A DNA stretch of 64,000 nt from Desulfonatronum thioautotrophicum. GTDB lineage: Bacteria; Desulfobacterota; Desulfovibrionia; Desulfovibrionales; Desulfonatronaceae. Numbering within the stretch: position 1 is the first letter of the stretch; each line of letters opens with the position of its first letter. The notes under the pieces were generated by a model. That model was not told the origin of the DNA and did not search any database. It saw nothing but the letters and a program-made list of their open reading frames with translations. The DNA lies in NCBI RefSeq assembly GCF_000934745.1, contig NZ_KN882170.1:287766-351765 (forward strand). The letters run 5' to 3'. A program made the translations under genes and the position numbers. This document shows, in pieces, positions 47,475 through 57,481 of this stretch.

Positions 47475-48050
47475 TCAAGAGGTCGGCTCCGTAGGCTCTT
47501 GGGAATATTTCCGCTGCTGACCAAAATATTTGAATTGCACCACAAGACCTGTAATCGCCATAAGGACAAATACGATGATTGTGAAAGAATCCAAGATCAT
47601 CGAACCGGGATAAAACATGGTACGAAACCCCCACGCCACGATCATGGCCCCATTGAGCGCGCTGGCCACCATGACCATGGCATCCTTGGCGTTTATGAAA
47701 ACGTAAAAGCCGACCAAGGCGCCCATCAGACCGACCAGCAGCGGTATGAACGTGGCCGAAGGCCAAATGGCACCGACAATGACGGTAACCAGGCCATACC
47801 CAAGAATCGCTCCAGCAAGGCCGATCATTACACTCCAGTAAAGGTAAGCTGCGCTGGCGAACAAGATCGCAAGGATGACCGCGATGAAGAGCGCCGCTAT
47901 CGGATAATCAGGCGCCACGACGGTGACTCCCAAAATGTAGCCGACAATCCCACCGTAAATCGGCAGGAGTATGCGGAAAATGGGGTAGCCAAACAGCGCA
48001 AAGACCGCGCCATATGCCATAGCCAGTAAACCTGCGAGTGTACCCGACAT
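47475..48050 (-). CDS. Multi-pass membrane protein (TMEM198/DUF4203-like)
   Basis: 191 residues and about six to seven glycine-rich membrane helices (GLLAMAYGAVFALFGYPIFRILLPIYGGIVGYILGVTVV, ALFIAVILAILFASAAYLYWSVMIGLAGAILGYGLV, FIPLLVGLMGALVGFYVFI, FTIIVFVLMAITGLVVQFKYF). The pattern of paired helices separated by short turns fits the DUF4203/TMEM198 family, whose function in bacteria is unknown. GGAGGAGGG precedes the ATG at 48050. It follows the ABM gene by 27 bases. Confidence 0.7.
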   Translation of the reverse strand: MSGTLAGLLAMAYGAVFALFGYPIFRILLPIYGGIVGYILGVTVVAPDYPIAALFIAVILAILFASAAYLYWSVMIGLAGAILGYGLVTVIVGAIWPSATFIPLLVGLMGALVGFYVFINAKDAMVMVASALNGAMIVAWGFRTMFYPGSMILDSFTIIVFVLMAITGLVVQFKYFGQQRKYSQEPTEPTS

Positions 48051-48077
48051 AAATCCCTCCTCCTTTGTGAACGCCAC

Positions 48078-48410
48078 CTATCTGACAGCTTGTAACTGTT
48101 CGGGATTGAGGGCTTTCAATCCCGTGGATGGAGCCACCGTATGAATTGCCATCTCCGGCGACTGGCTCAACAGACACCTGGCCCCGACAAGCACCGACAA
48201 CCGGCTCGATTGCAGGTGATCATCCAGCGCCTCGCGGGTTTGCCATGCGCTGATCAGCAAAAAAACAGTCTCATCTCCCACCCGCTGGTAAAGATTCGAC
48301 GCCAGGCAGCCCGGCTCCGATTGGATCAAGGAGGCAAGCGACGTGAGGGTCTGCTCCACTTCCTTGCGCTTTTCCGCCATTGCCTGCAATTTGATAAAAT
48401 TCATGAACAT
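48078..48410 (-). CDS. Antibiotic-biosynthesis-monooxygenase (ABM) domain protein
   Basis: 110 residues with the ferredoxin-like ABM fold: MNFIKLQAMAEKRKEVEQTLTSLASLIQSEPGCLASNLYQRVGDETVFLLISAWQTREALDDHLQS. Members are small quinol- or heme-linked monooxygenases or stress proteins, and the substrate is unknown. The start at 48410 has GGAGA 5 bases upstream; the open frame to 48455 is not supported. Probably cotranscribed with the membrane protein downstream. Confidence 0.8.
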   Translation of the reverse strand: MFMNFIKLQAMAEKRKEVEQTLTSLASLIQSEPGCLASNLYQRVGDETVFLLISAWQTREALDDHLQSSRLSVLVGARCLLSQSPEMAIHTVAPSTGLKALNPEQLQAVR

Positions 48411-48610
48411 GGCGTCTCCATCGTGGTGAATCAGTGACCGAGTTACTGTCGACAATCAGACCTGCTTCCCAATTATCCGCAAACCGGGACTCCACCACCT
48501 CAAGGGCCTGCGGCAATACCCGACCAATCTCCACGAAGTCTAAGAGCATACAGGTTATTTTGTGTTTATCGCGCTTGGCTCATCCACTTCGGTCACTCCG
48601 GAAACGTGGT

Positions 48611-50131
48611 TCATTGATTGTCCGGAGCCTGGAGCTCACCCCCTGACAGTTCACTTTGACTCCAGACGGCGCTCTCCGAGGGTGGCGTCACGGTATCGGC
48701 CTTGGAGACCGATGTATGTTTGGACACTTCCGGACCGCCCCCCAACGCCTTGTAGAGTTGGACCAGGACCAGTAACCGATCGCGATGCACCGCCGCCAGG
48801 TCCAGTTTAGCGCTGAACAGTTGGCGTTCTGCATCAAGCACCGCCAGGAAGGACACAAGCCCCCCCTTGAAGCGTTTGTTGGCCAGCTCAGCAAAGAGCT
48901 GATAGCTTTCGACCAGGGCCCGTTGCTCTGTGAGCAACACTTGAAGACGGTCATGTGCCACCAGCCCGTCGGAAACTTCCCGAAAGGCCTGGCGCACGGT
49001 GGACTGGTACAAGATAAGGGCTTGCTCCCTCTGGGCATGGGTAGCCAGAAGTCTGGAATAATTGCCTCCCCCCGTGAAAATGGGCAGGGTCGCAATCGGG
49101 CCAATGTTCCAGAAAGAGGACGATCCCTTGAAAAGTCCCGAAAGCTCAAGGCTTTGGATCCCGCCTTGACCTGTAAGGGCGATACGCGGAAAAAAATTGG
49201 CCCGGGCCGCACCAATCCGGTAGTTGGCGGCAACGAGTACCGCCTCGGATTGGCGGACATCCGGCCGTCGTTCGAGCAGGTCCGAAGGGAGACCGGCCGG
49301 AACCGTCGGCCGCACAGCCAACTCACCCAGATTCTTGCCGCGCTCGATGGGCCGCGGGTTGTTCCCGAGGAGGATGCTGATCTGATTTTCCCTCTGGGCG
49401 ATCAACCGCTCGATGTCGGGGATGCGCACCCCGGCGGTATGCACCAGAGCCTCCACCTGGGCCAGTTCCTCTCGGGAAACCAGGCCGTGCCTGACCCGCA
49501 GCATGACCAGGCGGCGCGTATCCTCAAAGGACTCCAGAGTGGCGCGGGAGATCTCCAACTGAAGGTCCAGGGTGCGCAGCTCGAAGTACGCCTGCGCCAC
49601 ATCGGCCACCACGCTGGAAAGCACGGCTTGCTGAGCCCATTCAGAGGCGAGGACAAGGGACTGGTCGGCGTCGCTCAGGTGCCTCAGACGCCCGAACAGG
49701 TCGATTTCCCACGCGAGGTCGAGGCTTAATTGGGCAAAGCTGAACGTCCTGTCGACACCCGATGGAATGGGAGGCTCGACGGCGGTCCGGCTCACCTGCT
49801 GCCGCTGATAAATGGCGGCGGAGCCCACCTGAGGCATCGTCAACGAACGGCTGACGCCCGCCAAAGCCCGTGCTTCGGCCACCCGGGCCATGGCCAGACG
49901 GGCATCGTAGTTCTGCGCCAGGGCGATATCGATCAGCTCCCACAGCACCTGATCGTCAAACATCTCCCACCATTCCAAATCGGCCAGCGAGGCGGTTTCC
50001 ATCAAGATTGGATCGTCAAGAAATTGAAACCGGAAGTCTTCAGGCACTTCCCCAGGCGTGCGCACATAAGTGGGGGCGAGGCAGCCACCAAGGAGCCAGA
50101 CACAGAGCAAGAGTAATCCGAACCGCTTCAT
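48611..50131 (-). CDS. Outer-membrane efflux lipoprotein (OprM/NodT family)
   Basis: Outer-membrane channel of a tripartite pump, 506 residues. The lipobox is in LLLLCVWLLGGCLAP. Two outer-membrane efflux repeats follow: ALAQNYDARLAMARVAEARALAGVSRSLTMPQV and LLERRPDVRQSEAVLVAANYRIGAARANFFPRIALTGQGG. The ATG at 50131 lies one base after the RND stop, with GAGGGAAG upstream. Completes the MFP-RND-OMF operon. Confidence 0.93.
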   Translation of the reverse strand: MKRFGLLLLCVWLLGGCLAPTYVRTPGEVPEDFRFQFLDDPILMETASLADLEWWEMFDDQVLWELIDIALAQNYDARLAMARVAEARALAGVSRSLTMPQVGSAAIYQRQQVSRTAVEPPIPSGVDRTFSFAQLSLDLAWEIDLFGRLRHLSDADQSLVLASEWAQQAVLSSVVADVAQAYFELRTLDLQLEISRATLESFEDTRRLVMLRVRHGLVSREELAQVEALVHTAGVRIPDIERLIAQRENQISILLGNNPRPIERGKNLGELAVRPTVPAGLPSDLLERRPDVRQSEAVLVAANYRIGAARANFFPRIALTGQGGIQSLELSGLFKGSSSFWNIGPIATLPIFTGGGNYSRLLATHAQREQALILYQSTVRQAFREVSDGLVAHDRLQVLLTEQRALVESYQLFAELANKRFKGGLVSFLAVLDAERQLFSAKLDLAAVHRDRLLVLVQLYKALGGGPEVSKHTSVSKADTVTPPSESAVWSQSELSGGELQAPDNQ

Positions 50132-50132
50132 T

Positions 50133-53100
50133 TCAGCTTCCCTCACTCAAAGCCGGCTCGACCGCCGACTGTTGCATCGATTGGGGGGGGACGGCCGGCA
50201 GACCTTTGACTTTGTCTACAAATGTCTGGACGCCGTAGTAGAGCACCGGAATAAAAAACAGACTGAGCAGTGCCGCCGTGAACATGCCTGCCACGACGGC
50301 AGTGCCTACGGACCAGCGGGCCGCGGCGCCGGCCCCGGAGGAGAGCACCAAAGGCATCAACCCGAACACCTCAGCCAGTGCGGTCATCAGCACGGCCCGA
50401 AAGCGCAGCCGGGCCCCCTCCGTTGCGGCGTCAAAGGTGCTATAACCTTCGATGTCCCGTTTGTTCTTGGCGAACTCCACGATCATGATGGCAAGTTTGG
50501 CATTGAGACCAATCAGCATCACGATACCGACCTGCACATAAACATCGTTGGCCATTCCGCGGGCCGCTATTGCCGACAGAGCCCCGAAAACAGCGACGGG
50601 CAGGCCCAGGAGCACGCCCAGGGGAATGGCCCAGCTTTCATACAGGGCGGCCAGCACCAGGAAAACAAAGAGCACGGAGAAGGCGAAGATAATGACCGAC
50701 TGGCCGCCGGCCAGTTTTTCCTGGAACGCAAGACCGGTCCATTCGTAGCCAAAGCCTCGCGGCAGGTCTTCGGACAACCGCCCCATTGCGGCGATTGCCT
50801 GGCCCGAGCTATAGCCGGGAGCGTTCTGGCCCGACAGCTCCGCCGCGCGAAACATGTTGTAGCGAGTGATGTGAATTGGCCCGCTTTGCGTCGTGATCTG
50901 GACCAATGTGCTGAGCGGCACCATCCTGCCTTCGGAATTGCGGACGTAGATGTCGTCGATGTTCTCGGGCCCCTGACGGTATTCCGGCTTGGCCTGGAGC
51001 ATGACGCTGTAAACACGTCCGAATAAGTTGAAGTCATTTATATTAAAGCCGCCAAGGTACATCTGGAGGCCTTCAAAGACACTTTGCAAGGGGATTCCAA
51101 GGGTCTGGACCTTTTCGCGGTCGATCTCCAGGTGCACCTGCGGCACGTTGACCTGGAACGTATTGAAGACGAGGCCGATGGCTGGTTCCCGGACCGCGGC
51201 GGACGAAAGGTTCTGGGCAACCTGAAAAAGTTCATCCGGCGTATGGCCGGAGCGGTCCTGAAGCATGTACTGAAAGCCGCTGACGCTTCCCATCCCGGGA
51301 ATGGAGGGTATGGTGAAGACAAAGGCCCGAGCCTCGGGATACTCGGCAAACTCCCGGCGCAGATGCTGCATGATGGCGGTGATGCTGGTTTCCGGAGAGG
51401 TCCGCTTTTCCCAGGGTTCCAAGACCAGGGCCAAGGTGGCGGTGTCGGAGGTAAATGTAATATTCATGACATTCATGCCGGCCCAGGCCAGCACGGTCTG
51501 AACGCCCGGCACCGTGGCGGCGAATTGCTCCGCCCGGGTCAACACCGCATCGGAGCGCTCCAGGCTGGCCCCCGGCGCCAGGGTGAATGTCGCGAAAATA
51601 ATACCCTGATCTTCATCCGGCACCAGCCCTCCCGGCAGAGTCTGCAACAAGTGGCCCGCCCCCACATACACCCCCAGCAGCAGGATGAGGGCCAGGAAAA
51701 TGCGGCGCATGAAGAACCGCACCCCGAAGAGGTAGCCCGAGGTGGTAAGGTCGAACAGCCGGTTGAATCCCCGGTTGTAGGCGGCCATGGGACCGTGATC
51801 TTTTTTCGGTCGCAGGATCTTGGCGCATAACGCCGGGGTGAGGGTCAATGAGACCAGAATCGACAACAAGGCCGCAAAGCAGAGGGTGAGAGCAAACTGC
51901 CGGTAGAGCTCACCGACGATTCCCCCCATGAAGAGCACGGGCACATAAACCGCCAGCAGTGCACAGGCCACACCCATGATCGGCCGGGTGACCTCGTCCA
52001 TGGCCTTCTTCGTAGCTTCGAGGGGGCTCATGCCTTTGGCAATGTAGACCTTGACCGCCTCCACCACGACAATGGCGTCGTCCACCACCGAGCCGATGGC
52101 CAGGACCAGGCCGAAGAGCGAGAGGGTGTTGATGGAGAACCCCAGAGCCGCGAAGGCGGCGAAGGTGCCCACCATGGGAATGGGCACCACGAGACAGGGG
52201 ATCAGGGTGGCCCGAAAACTTCCCAGGAAAACAAGGACCACCAGCATGACCAGACCCAGGGCCTTGAAGAGCGTGAACACCACCTCCGCGAGCGCGGCTC
52301 TGACGAAAAGGGTATTATCGTACGTGATCTCGTATTCGAGGCCCGGGGGAAAGCTTCTTTTGGCCTCTTCCAAGAATTTTTGGATATTATCGGACACATC
52401 CAGAGCGTTGGCCCCGGGGAGTTGAAAAATCAGCATGGATGAGGACGGCATGCCTTCCCGCCGCGAGGACGAGGTGTAACTCCGGGCGCCCAGCTCGACC
52501 TCAGCTACATCGCGGACCCGCAAAATCGACCCATCCGGTTGGGTGCGGATGATGACGTTTCCGAATTCTTCCACGTCGGTCAACCGCCCCTGGACGTTGA
52601 TCGTTTCCTGGCGGCTCAAGCCTGACTTGGCGGGCGGCTGCCCCACCTGACCCGCCGGCGCCTGAATGTTCTGGTCACGCACCGCCCGGGCGACGTCCCC
52701 GGCCGTGAGCCCCAGGCTGGCGAGCCTGTCGGGCTTGACCCACAGGCGCATGGAGTACTCGCGTTGCCCCACGAGGAGAATATCGCCCACGCCGTAAATT
52801 CGGGAAATAGGGTCGAAAATATTCAGGGAGACAAAGTTGCTGAGAAACAGGTCGTCATACCTCCCGTCCGGGGAATAGAGGGAGATGACGCTGAGGATGT
52901 CCGGTGAGGCTTTCCTGACCGTGACGCCGAACTGCAAGACTTCGGGTGGCAAGGACCGGTCGGCGCGGCTGACCCGGTTCTGCACGTCGACCTGGGCGAT
53001 GTCGATGTCGGTCCCCACCTTGAAGGTGCAGACCAGCCGGTAGCGGCCGTCGCTGGTGCTGCTGGAGGACATGTAGAGCATGTTCTCCGCCCCGTTCACC

Positions 53101-53303
53101 TGCTGCTCGATGGGGATGGCCACGTTTTGTTCGACCACTTGTGCGCTCGCCCCCACGTAAAAGGTCTCCACGGTGACTGTGGGAGGACTGATGGGCGGAT
53201 ATTGCGCTACGGGCAGGGCGAGGATTGAGAGCCCCCCGGCTATCAGGATGATCAGGCCGATAACAATGGCGAAAACGGGACGCTGGATAAAGAATTTGAC
53301 CAT
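50133..53303 (-). CDS. RND multidrug efflux permease (AcrB/MexB, HAE1 type)
   Basis: 1056 residues. Typical HAE1 start MVKFFIQRPVFAIVIGLIILIAGGLSILALPVAQYPPISPP and TM4 signature LAIGSVVDDAIVVVEAV with the proton-relay Asp pair; GLVPDEDQGIIFA, and NAKLAIMIVEFAKN near the end. The periplasmic loops have the length of drug-binding pumps. Lies 5 bases after the adaptor gene and one base before the OMF gene. No TetR or two-component regulator is next to it, so control is not visible. Confidence 0.95.
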   Translation of the reverse strand: MVKFFIQRPVFAIVIGLIILIAGGLSILALPVAQYPPISPPTVTVETFYVGASAQVVEQNVAIPIEQQVNGAENMLYMSSSSTSDGRYRLVCTFKVGTDIDIAQVDVQNRVSRADRSLPPEVLQFGVTVRKASPDILSVISLYSPDGRYDDLFLSNFVSLNIFDPISRIYGVGDILLVGQREYSMRLWVKPDRLASLGLTAGDVARAVRDQNIQAPAGQVGQPPAKSGLSRQETINVQGRLTDVEEFGNVIIRTQPDGSILRVRDVAEVELGARSYTSSSRREGMPSSSMLIFQLPGANALDVSDNIQKFLEEAKRSFPPGLEYEITYDNTLFVRAALAEVVFTLFKALGLVMLVVLVFLGSFRATLIPCLVVPIPMVGTFAAFAALGFSINTLSLFGLVLAIGSVVDDAIVVVEAVKVYIAKGMSPLEATKKAMDEVTRPIMGVACALLAVYVPVLFMGGIVGELYRQFALTLCFAALLSILVSLTLTPALCAKILRPKKDHGPMAAYNRGFNRLFDLTTSGYLFGVRFFMRRIFLALILLLGVYVGAGHLLQTLPGGLVPDEDQGIIFATFTLAPGASLERSDAVLTRAEQFAATVPGVQTVLAWAGMNVMNITFTSDTATLALVLEPWEKRTSPETSITAIMQHLRREFAEYPEARAFVFTIPSIPGMGSVSGFQYMLQDRSGHTPDELFQVAQNLSSAAVREPAIGLVFNTFQVNVPQVHLEIDREKVQTLGIPLQSVFEGLQMYLGGFNINDFNLFGRVYSVMLQAKPEYRQGPENIDDIYVRNSEGRMVPLSTLVQITTQSGPIHITRYNMFRAAELSGQNAPGYSSGQAIAAMGRLSEDLPRGFGYEWTGLAFQEKLAGGQSVIIFAFSVLFVFLVLAALYESWAIPLGVLLGLPVAVFGALSAIAARGMANDVYVQVGIVMLIGLNAKLAIMIVEFAKNKRDIEGYSTFDAATEGARLRFRAVLMTALAEVFGLMPLVLSSGAGAAARWSVGTAVVAGMFTAALLSLFFIPVLYYGVQTFVDKVKGLPAVPPQSMQQSAVEPALSEGS

Positions 53304-53308
53304 GACCG

Positions 53309-54484
53309 TCAGCCTCCAAGAGATTCCATTGCGATGGGCTGCTCGGTGGGTCTCACCTTCCGGCCTGGAATGGCTCTCTGCACGCCTTCGACCACCACCC
53401 GTTCTCCAGGTTCAAGCCCTTGCATAACAATGAAGAAATCCTGAAATCGCTCCCCCAAGGTCACAACACGCATTTCAACAACGTCATCATTGTCCACCAC
53501 GAGGACGCTGTTCACACTTTGAATCACTTGCACCGATCTCTGGGGCACCAGCACGGTGTCGAACTTCGTTTCCACCACCACCCGGACACGGCCGAAGAGC
53601 CCGGGCCGAAGCATCCGGTCGGGATTGGGGAAGCTGACATAGACACTCAGGGTGCCGGTGGTCAGATCCAGGGTCCTGTCCAGGAAGCTCAGAGTTCCGC
53701 GATGCTGGTAGATGGAACCATCGGCCATGATCAATTCAAAGGGTGCCCCGTTCTGGCTCGAGATAAAGGGATTGTCAGCGCGGGTCTGCTGTCCCAGGCG
53801 CAGGTAGTCCACCTCACTGATGCTGAAGACCGCCCGCATGGGGTCTGAGGATGAAATCGAGGTCAAATGGGTCTGGTTCCGGGAGACGATGTTTCCCACC
53901 GTAACATCCTGTTTGCCGATGATGCCGCTTATCGGGGCGTAAATCTCGCTGAACGTCAAATTCAGCTCCGCAAGAGCAACCGCGGCCTTGGCCCGCTCAA
54001 TCGAAGCCTCGCTTAACTCGACCGCTGACTCGGCGTTGTCCAAATCCATTTCCGGGGCAGCCGACTCGGCTACCAGGGGCTGGAGGCGAGCCACATCCCG
54101 CTGGGCCTTGTTGAGGGCGGCATGGGCCTGGGCCAGGCTGCCTTGGGCCTCCTGCAGGGCCGCTCGAAAGGGCCGCTGGTCGATCACGAACAGAAGTTGC
54201 CCGGCCTTGACCTGGCTGCCCTCGGTAAAAAGCACCTTTTCCAGGTACCCATCCACCCGGGAGCGGATCGCCACGGTTTCACGCGCCTCTGTCCGGGCCA
54301 CATATTCACGAGAGATCGGAACGGTGACCGCTGGAACGGGAGACACCACAACGACAGGGGGAGGCGGCGGCGGGGCCGCAACCTCCTGCTGGCTGCAGGC
54401 GCCCGTCAGGAGCAGGAAAAGAGCGATGCCGACGCCGATGAAGTGGCGAGCGTTGCCGAACATGGTGCAATTGGTCTTTCGCAT
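53309..54484 (-). CDS. RND membrane fusion protein (AcrA/MexA type)
   Basis: 391 residues. N-terminal lipobox-like TGAC after a hydrophobic stretch, a Pro/Val-rich spacer (PPPPPPVVVVSPVP), lipoyl halves VDGYLEKVLFTEGSQVKAGQLLFVIDQRPFRAAL and YAPISGIIGKQDVTVGNIV around a helical hairpin, then a beta barrel (MLRPGLFGRVRVVVE). First gene of the tripartite pump operon. The gene-free 54485-54792 stretch upstream must hold its promoter, besides the terminator next listed. Confidence 0.93.
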   Translation of the reverse strand: MRKTNCTMFGNARHFIGVGIALFLLLTGACSQQEVAAPPPPPPVVVVSPVPAVTVPISREYVARTEARETVAIRSRVDGYLEKVLFTEGSQVKAGQLLFVIDQRPFRAALQEAQGSLAQAHAALNKAQRDVARLQPLVAESAAPEMDLDNAESAVELSEASIERAKAAVALAELNLTFSEIYAPISGIIGKQDVTVGNIVSRNQTHLTSISSSDPMRAVFSISEVDYLRLGQQTRADNPFISSQNGAPFELIMADGSIYQHRGTLSFLDRTLDLTTGTLSVYVSFPNPDRMLRPGLFGRVRVVVETKFDTVLVPQRSVQVIQSVNSVLVVDNDDVVEMRVVTLGERFQDFFIVMQGLEPGERVVVEGVQRAIPGRKVRPTEQPIAMESLGG

Positions 54485-54650
54485 GAGGACACCTTTTTAA
54501 CGTGTTGAATCCCTGAATCCTTGCCAGGTGCTGTGGTCCCGGAAGTTCCCCGTATGTTGCAGTGCATCAATTACAAGGTCATCGTCGATCCGACGGGCTC
54601 GTAGAAGACTTGCCCCCGGATTTGTCGGCGTCCTGTCAGGCGCACGAATG

Positions 54651-54678
54651 AAACCCTCCCCCATCTGGGGGAGGGTTT
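54651..54678 (-). terminator. Strong hairpin terminator after the asparaginase gene
   Basis: AAACCCTCCCCCA (54651-54663) and its exact complement (54666-54678) form a 13-bp GC-rich stem. It lies 115 bases downstream of the minus-strand asparaginase stop, with TTTC after it. It could also be a dispersed palindrome, since such CCCTCCCCC hairpins recur in many genomes. Confidence 0.6.
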
Positions 54679-54792
54679 GAATAATGGATTGAGTAAAGGT
54701 TTTTTATGAACTGGGTTCACCCCGATCTGGAATGGTGACAGCTCTGGTCCATACTGGATAAGCCCCAGATAAAGCCCGTTTCTTCCCAGCCC

Positions 54793-55773
54793 CTATTGAT
54801 ACGGCGCAAACGCCGCGGCAACATCGACGCTCTTGCCGCCGCGCAAGACGAGGCCCAGGAGCAGCCGCGCTTTCAGACCGGAAAGATAACCGGCAGGCAG
54901 CACGCCGCGCTGGATCAGATCGATCTCCGATCCAGGATAGCCGTACGTACGCGTGAACACAGGACCGGTCATCGCACGGCTGGCGAGAGCCACCGGGATC
55001 TTTGCCGCAAGGTCGCCGACAATCGGAGCCACGTCCGCATGCACGTGGCCGGCGCCCATTCCCTCGATCACCACCCCCGCGTAGCCCAGGTCTGGCAACG
55101 AAGCGAGCAGGCGCCCGTCATCACCCATGGCGACCTTGACCAACGCCACCAGCGCGGGTGGACCTGCTTCAGCCGATAGATTGGGGTTTCGCCCCATCCG
55201 CACATAATAGCGCGGCTGCCGTTCAATCAGGGTGCCGATCGACCCCACCAGCGGCGAGAGAAACGCGGAGGGCAGCGCGGTGTGCGATTTCTGGATGAAA
55301 CGAGCCGCGTGGATGTCGTAATTGAGGACCGCGAGCGTCCCCAGACCGCGCGACTCCGGAGAGGCGGCGACAATGGCCGCAGCGAGAAGATTGGCGGGAC
55401 CGTCCGCCCCAGGGGCGTCGGCCCCGCGCATCGCGCCCGTCACCACCACCGGCTTGTCGGAATCGACCAGAAGGTCGAGGAGGAAAGCCGATTCCTCGAT
55501 GGTGTCGGTGCCCTGGATCACCACCGCGCCGTCGAAGCCGGATGCGAACCCTTCCTTGATCACCCGGGCGACGTCGACCAGATTCGCCGGGGTGAGCGAA
55601 GGGCTGGGCAGGCGGAACGGTGACCGCGCGTCGATGTCGCCGACTTCGGCCAGCGCGGGAACCGACGCCACCAGCTCCGCTGCGCCCAGCTTGGGCGTGA
55701 TGCCGCCTGAATCACTCGGCACCATGGTGATCGTTCCGCCGAGCGACAGAATGAGAAGACGGGGTTTGCTCAT
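54793..55773 (-). CDS. L-asparaginase
   Basis: Hydrolyses asparagine to aspartate and ammonia. The 326-residue protein has LSLGGTITM with the nucleophilic Thr near the N-terminus, VVIQGTDTIEESAFLLDLL with the second Thr/Asp pair, VVVTGAMRGADAPGADGPANL with the Lys/Met region replaced by MRGAD, and VVIEGMGAGHVH. No signal peptide is seen, so it is probably cytoplasmic. Start at 55773 has GGAAGGAGC 8 bases upstream, and the MFS stop is 4 bases before. Last gene of the glutaminase-MFS-asparaginase cassette. Confidence 0.93.
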   Translation of the reverse strand: MSKPRLLILSLGGTITMVPSDSGGITPKLGAAELVASVPALAEVGDIDARSPFRLPSPSLTPANLVDVARVIKEGFASGFDGAVVIQGTDTIEESAFLLDLLVDSDKPVVVTGAMRGADAPGADGPANLLAAAIVAASPESRGLGTLAVLNYDIHAARFIQKSHTALPSAFLSPLVGSIGTLIERQPRYYVRMGRNPNLSAEAGPPALVALVKVAMGDDGRLLASLPDLGYAGVVIEGMGAGHVHADVAPIVGDLAAKIPVALASRAMTGPVFTRTYGYPGSEIDLIQRGVLPAGYLSGLKARLLLGLVLRGGKSVDVAAAFAPYQ

Positions 55774-55777
55774 GGCG

Positions 55778-57448
55778 TTACGCTCCTTCCACGGCATCTT
55801 CAGGCTTGGTTTTGGGTAAGGGCGGATTCGCCGGAATTTCTCCCGGTCTATAGTTGGGCAGCCGACCGGCCGGGAAGATCCCCAGCACCGAGAGGCAAGC
55901 CATGATCAAAAGGCCGATCTTGAGCGCCCGGAGCCGTGCCTGCTCGTTGATGCGCATCGCCTCCGCAACCTTATCCGGGGAGAGGCTGGTGCCCTCGAAG
56001 AACGCCTCCAGCCGTGCGTTGCTCACGAAGGTGATTTGATTGTCCAGGTCCATCTGAGTCTGGAGCTCCCTTTTCAAATCCGGATGTTCAACCAGCGAGG
56101 CGAGGATGAAGGCACTCAAGAGGCCGACGAGCAGCGCACCCGAAACCGCCGTGCCCACACCGGCGGCGAGGTTATTGGTCGTACCGCGCAGCGAGCCCAC
56201 GTCGCCGGCCAGCTCTTTGGGCGAGGCGGTGACCAGAACGTTGAACACCAGGGTTACGAGCGCCCCCTGGCCGATGCCGAACGCGATCAGCCCGATCATG
56301 ACGACCGGCGCGCTCCAATCGTTGCGCACGACCCAGGCCAGCCACAGGAGTGCGATCGTGCAGAGAACAAAACCGAAGCGTCCGATCTGCCGTGGGGTGA
56401 ACGTTTTATAAAACTTGATGACCAGAGTGGCCGTGAAGAACACGGTAAGGTTGAACGGCATCATGGCGATAGCCGTCTCGATCGGCGTGCGGCCCTGGAT
56501 GATCTGGATGTACAGGGGTACGGAGAAGTTGAGCATGCCCTCCAATGCGACCACGGCGAACATCGCGTACACCGCGGCGCGCTCGGCAGGGGATTTGATA
56601 ACTTCCAGCGCGAGCAGCGGCGTTTTCCCGGCAGCCATTCGTTGGCGCGTCCAGTTCACGAAGGCCTGGAGCAGCACGATGCCGAACAGGATCATGAATG
56701 GTGCGGGGGACATGCCGAGCAGGTCAAAGGGCGCGGCGGGGGTAGCGAGACCAAGCCCCCACCGGTTCAGGTTATTGAAGCCGAAGCTGATGAAGATAAT
56801 CGCCCCCGCCGCCAGCACCACTCCGAGCAGGTCGATATCCACTTCGGGTCGGCCCTTTGCCTGCTTGAGCTTGAAACTTAAAAAATAGACTATTACCGAA
56901 ACCACGATCAAAATACCAAACGCGGGCCGCCAACCAATGTAGGTGCCCAGCACGCCGCCGATCAGGAAGGCCAAGACGCCGGCGCCGGCTCGCGCCGAAC
57001 CCAGGACGCCCAGTGCGGAGGCCTGCTGCTGGCCGTGGTACTCGTTCGCAATGAGCGCGACGAGGCAGGGGACCAGCGCAGCGCCCGCCAGACCGGCCAG
57101 GAGTTGGGCGGTGAGCATGAATGTGGCCGTCGGGCTGAAGGTCATCATCACCATGGCCACCCCAAAGAGAACCACGACGGCCCGGAAGATACGCACCGCG
57201 CCATACCGCTGGTTCAACTTTGCCCCGAGCATGACGAAAGCCGCCACGGCGAGCGAGTACATCACGATTCCGGTGGCGACCGTAGTCGGCGGGACATTAA
57301 AACTGTTCACCATGCCGCTCAGCGCGACTGGCAGCGAGGCCACGTTAAAGGACATCAGAGACTGGCCGAGCGCAATCGCGATCATCGGCACCCATGATTC
57401 CTGAACTTCGGCCGGTTGGGCCGCCGCAGTAAGATCAGAGGAACTCAT
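55778..57448 (-). CDS. Major facilitator superfamily transporter (14-helix type)
   Basis: 556 residues, about 14 predicted membrane helices. The N-terminal half has WVPMIAIALGQSLMSFNVASLPVAL, then MLGAKLNQRYGAVRIF and LLAGLAGAALVPCLVALIANEY, where the usual DHA2 motifs appear in changed form. Between two amidase genes it may move glutamate, aspartate or the amides, but DHA2-type proteins often export drugs, so the substrate is open. Start at 57448 leaves 33 bases to the glutaminase stop. Confidence 0.85.
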   Translation of the reverse strand: MSSSDLTAAAQPAEVQESWVPMIAIALGQSLMSFNVASLPVALSGMVNSFNVPPTTVATGIVMYSLAVAAFVMLGAKLNQRYGAVRIFRAVVVLFGVAMVMMTFSPTATFMLTAQLLAGLAGAALVPCLVALIANEYHGQQQASALGVLGSARAGAGVLAFLIGGVLGTYIGWRPAFGILIVVSVIVYFLSFKLKQAKGRPEVDIDLLGVVLAAGAIIFISFGFNNLNRWGLGLATPAAPFDLLGMSPAPFMILFGIVLLQAFVNWTRQRMAAGKTPLLALEVIKSPAERAAVYAMFAVVALEGMLNFSVPLYIQIIQGRTPIETAIAMMPFNLTVFFTATLVIKFYKTFTPRQIGRFGFVLCTIALLWLAWVVRNDWSAPVVMIGLIAFGIGQGALVTLVFNVLVTASPKELAGDVGSLRGTTNNLAAGVGTAVSGALLVGLLSAFILASLVEHPDLKRELQTQMDLDNQITFVSNARLEAFFEGTSLSPDKVAEAMRINEQARLRALKIGLLIMACLSVLGIFPAGRLPNYRPGEIPANPPLPKTKPEDAVEGA

Positions 57449-57481
57449 TGTCAGTCATCTCCTTGGATTTAGAGTGCACCC

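Noticed and set aside
47272..47766. A 164-codon minus-strand frame ending in HWIPAFAGMT
   Set aside because: It runs through the dispersed repeat and overlaps the membrane protein gene in another frame; the peptide is a known artefact of such repeats.
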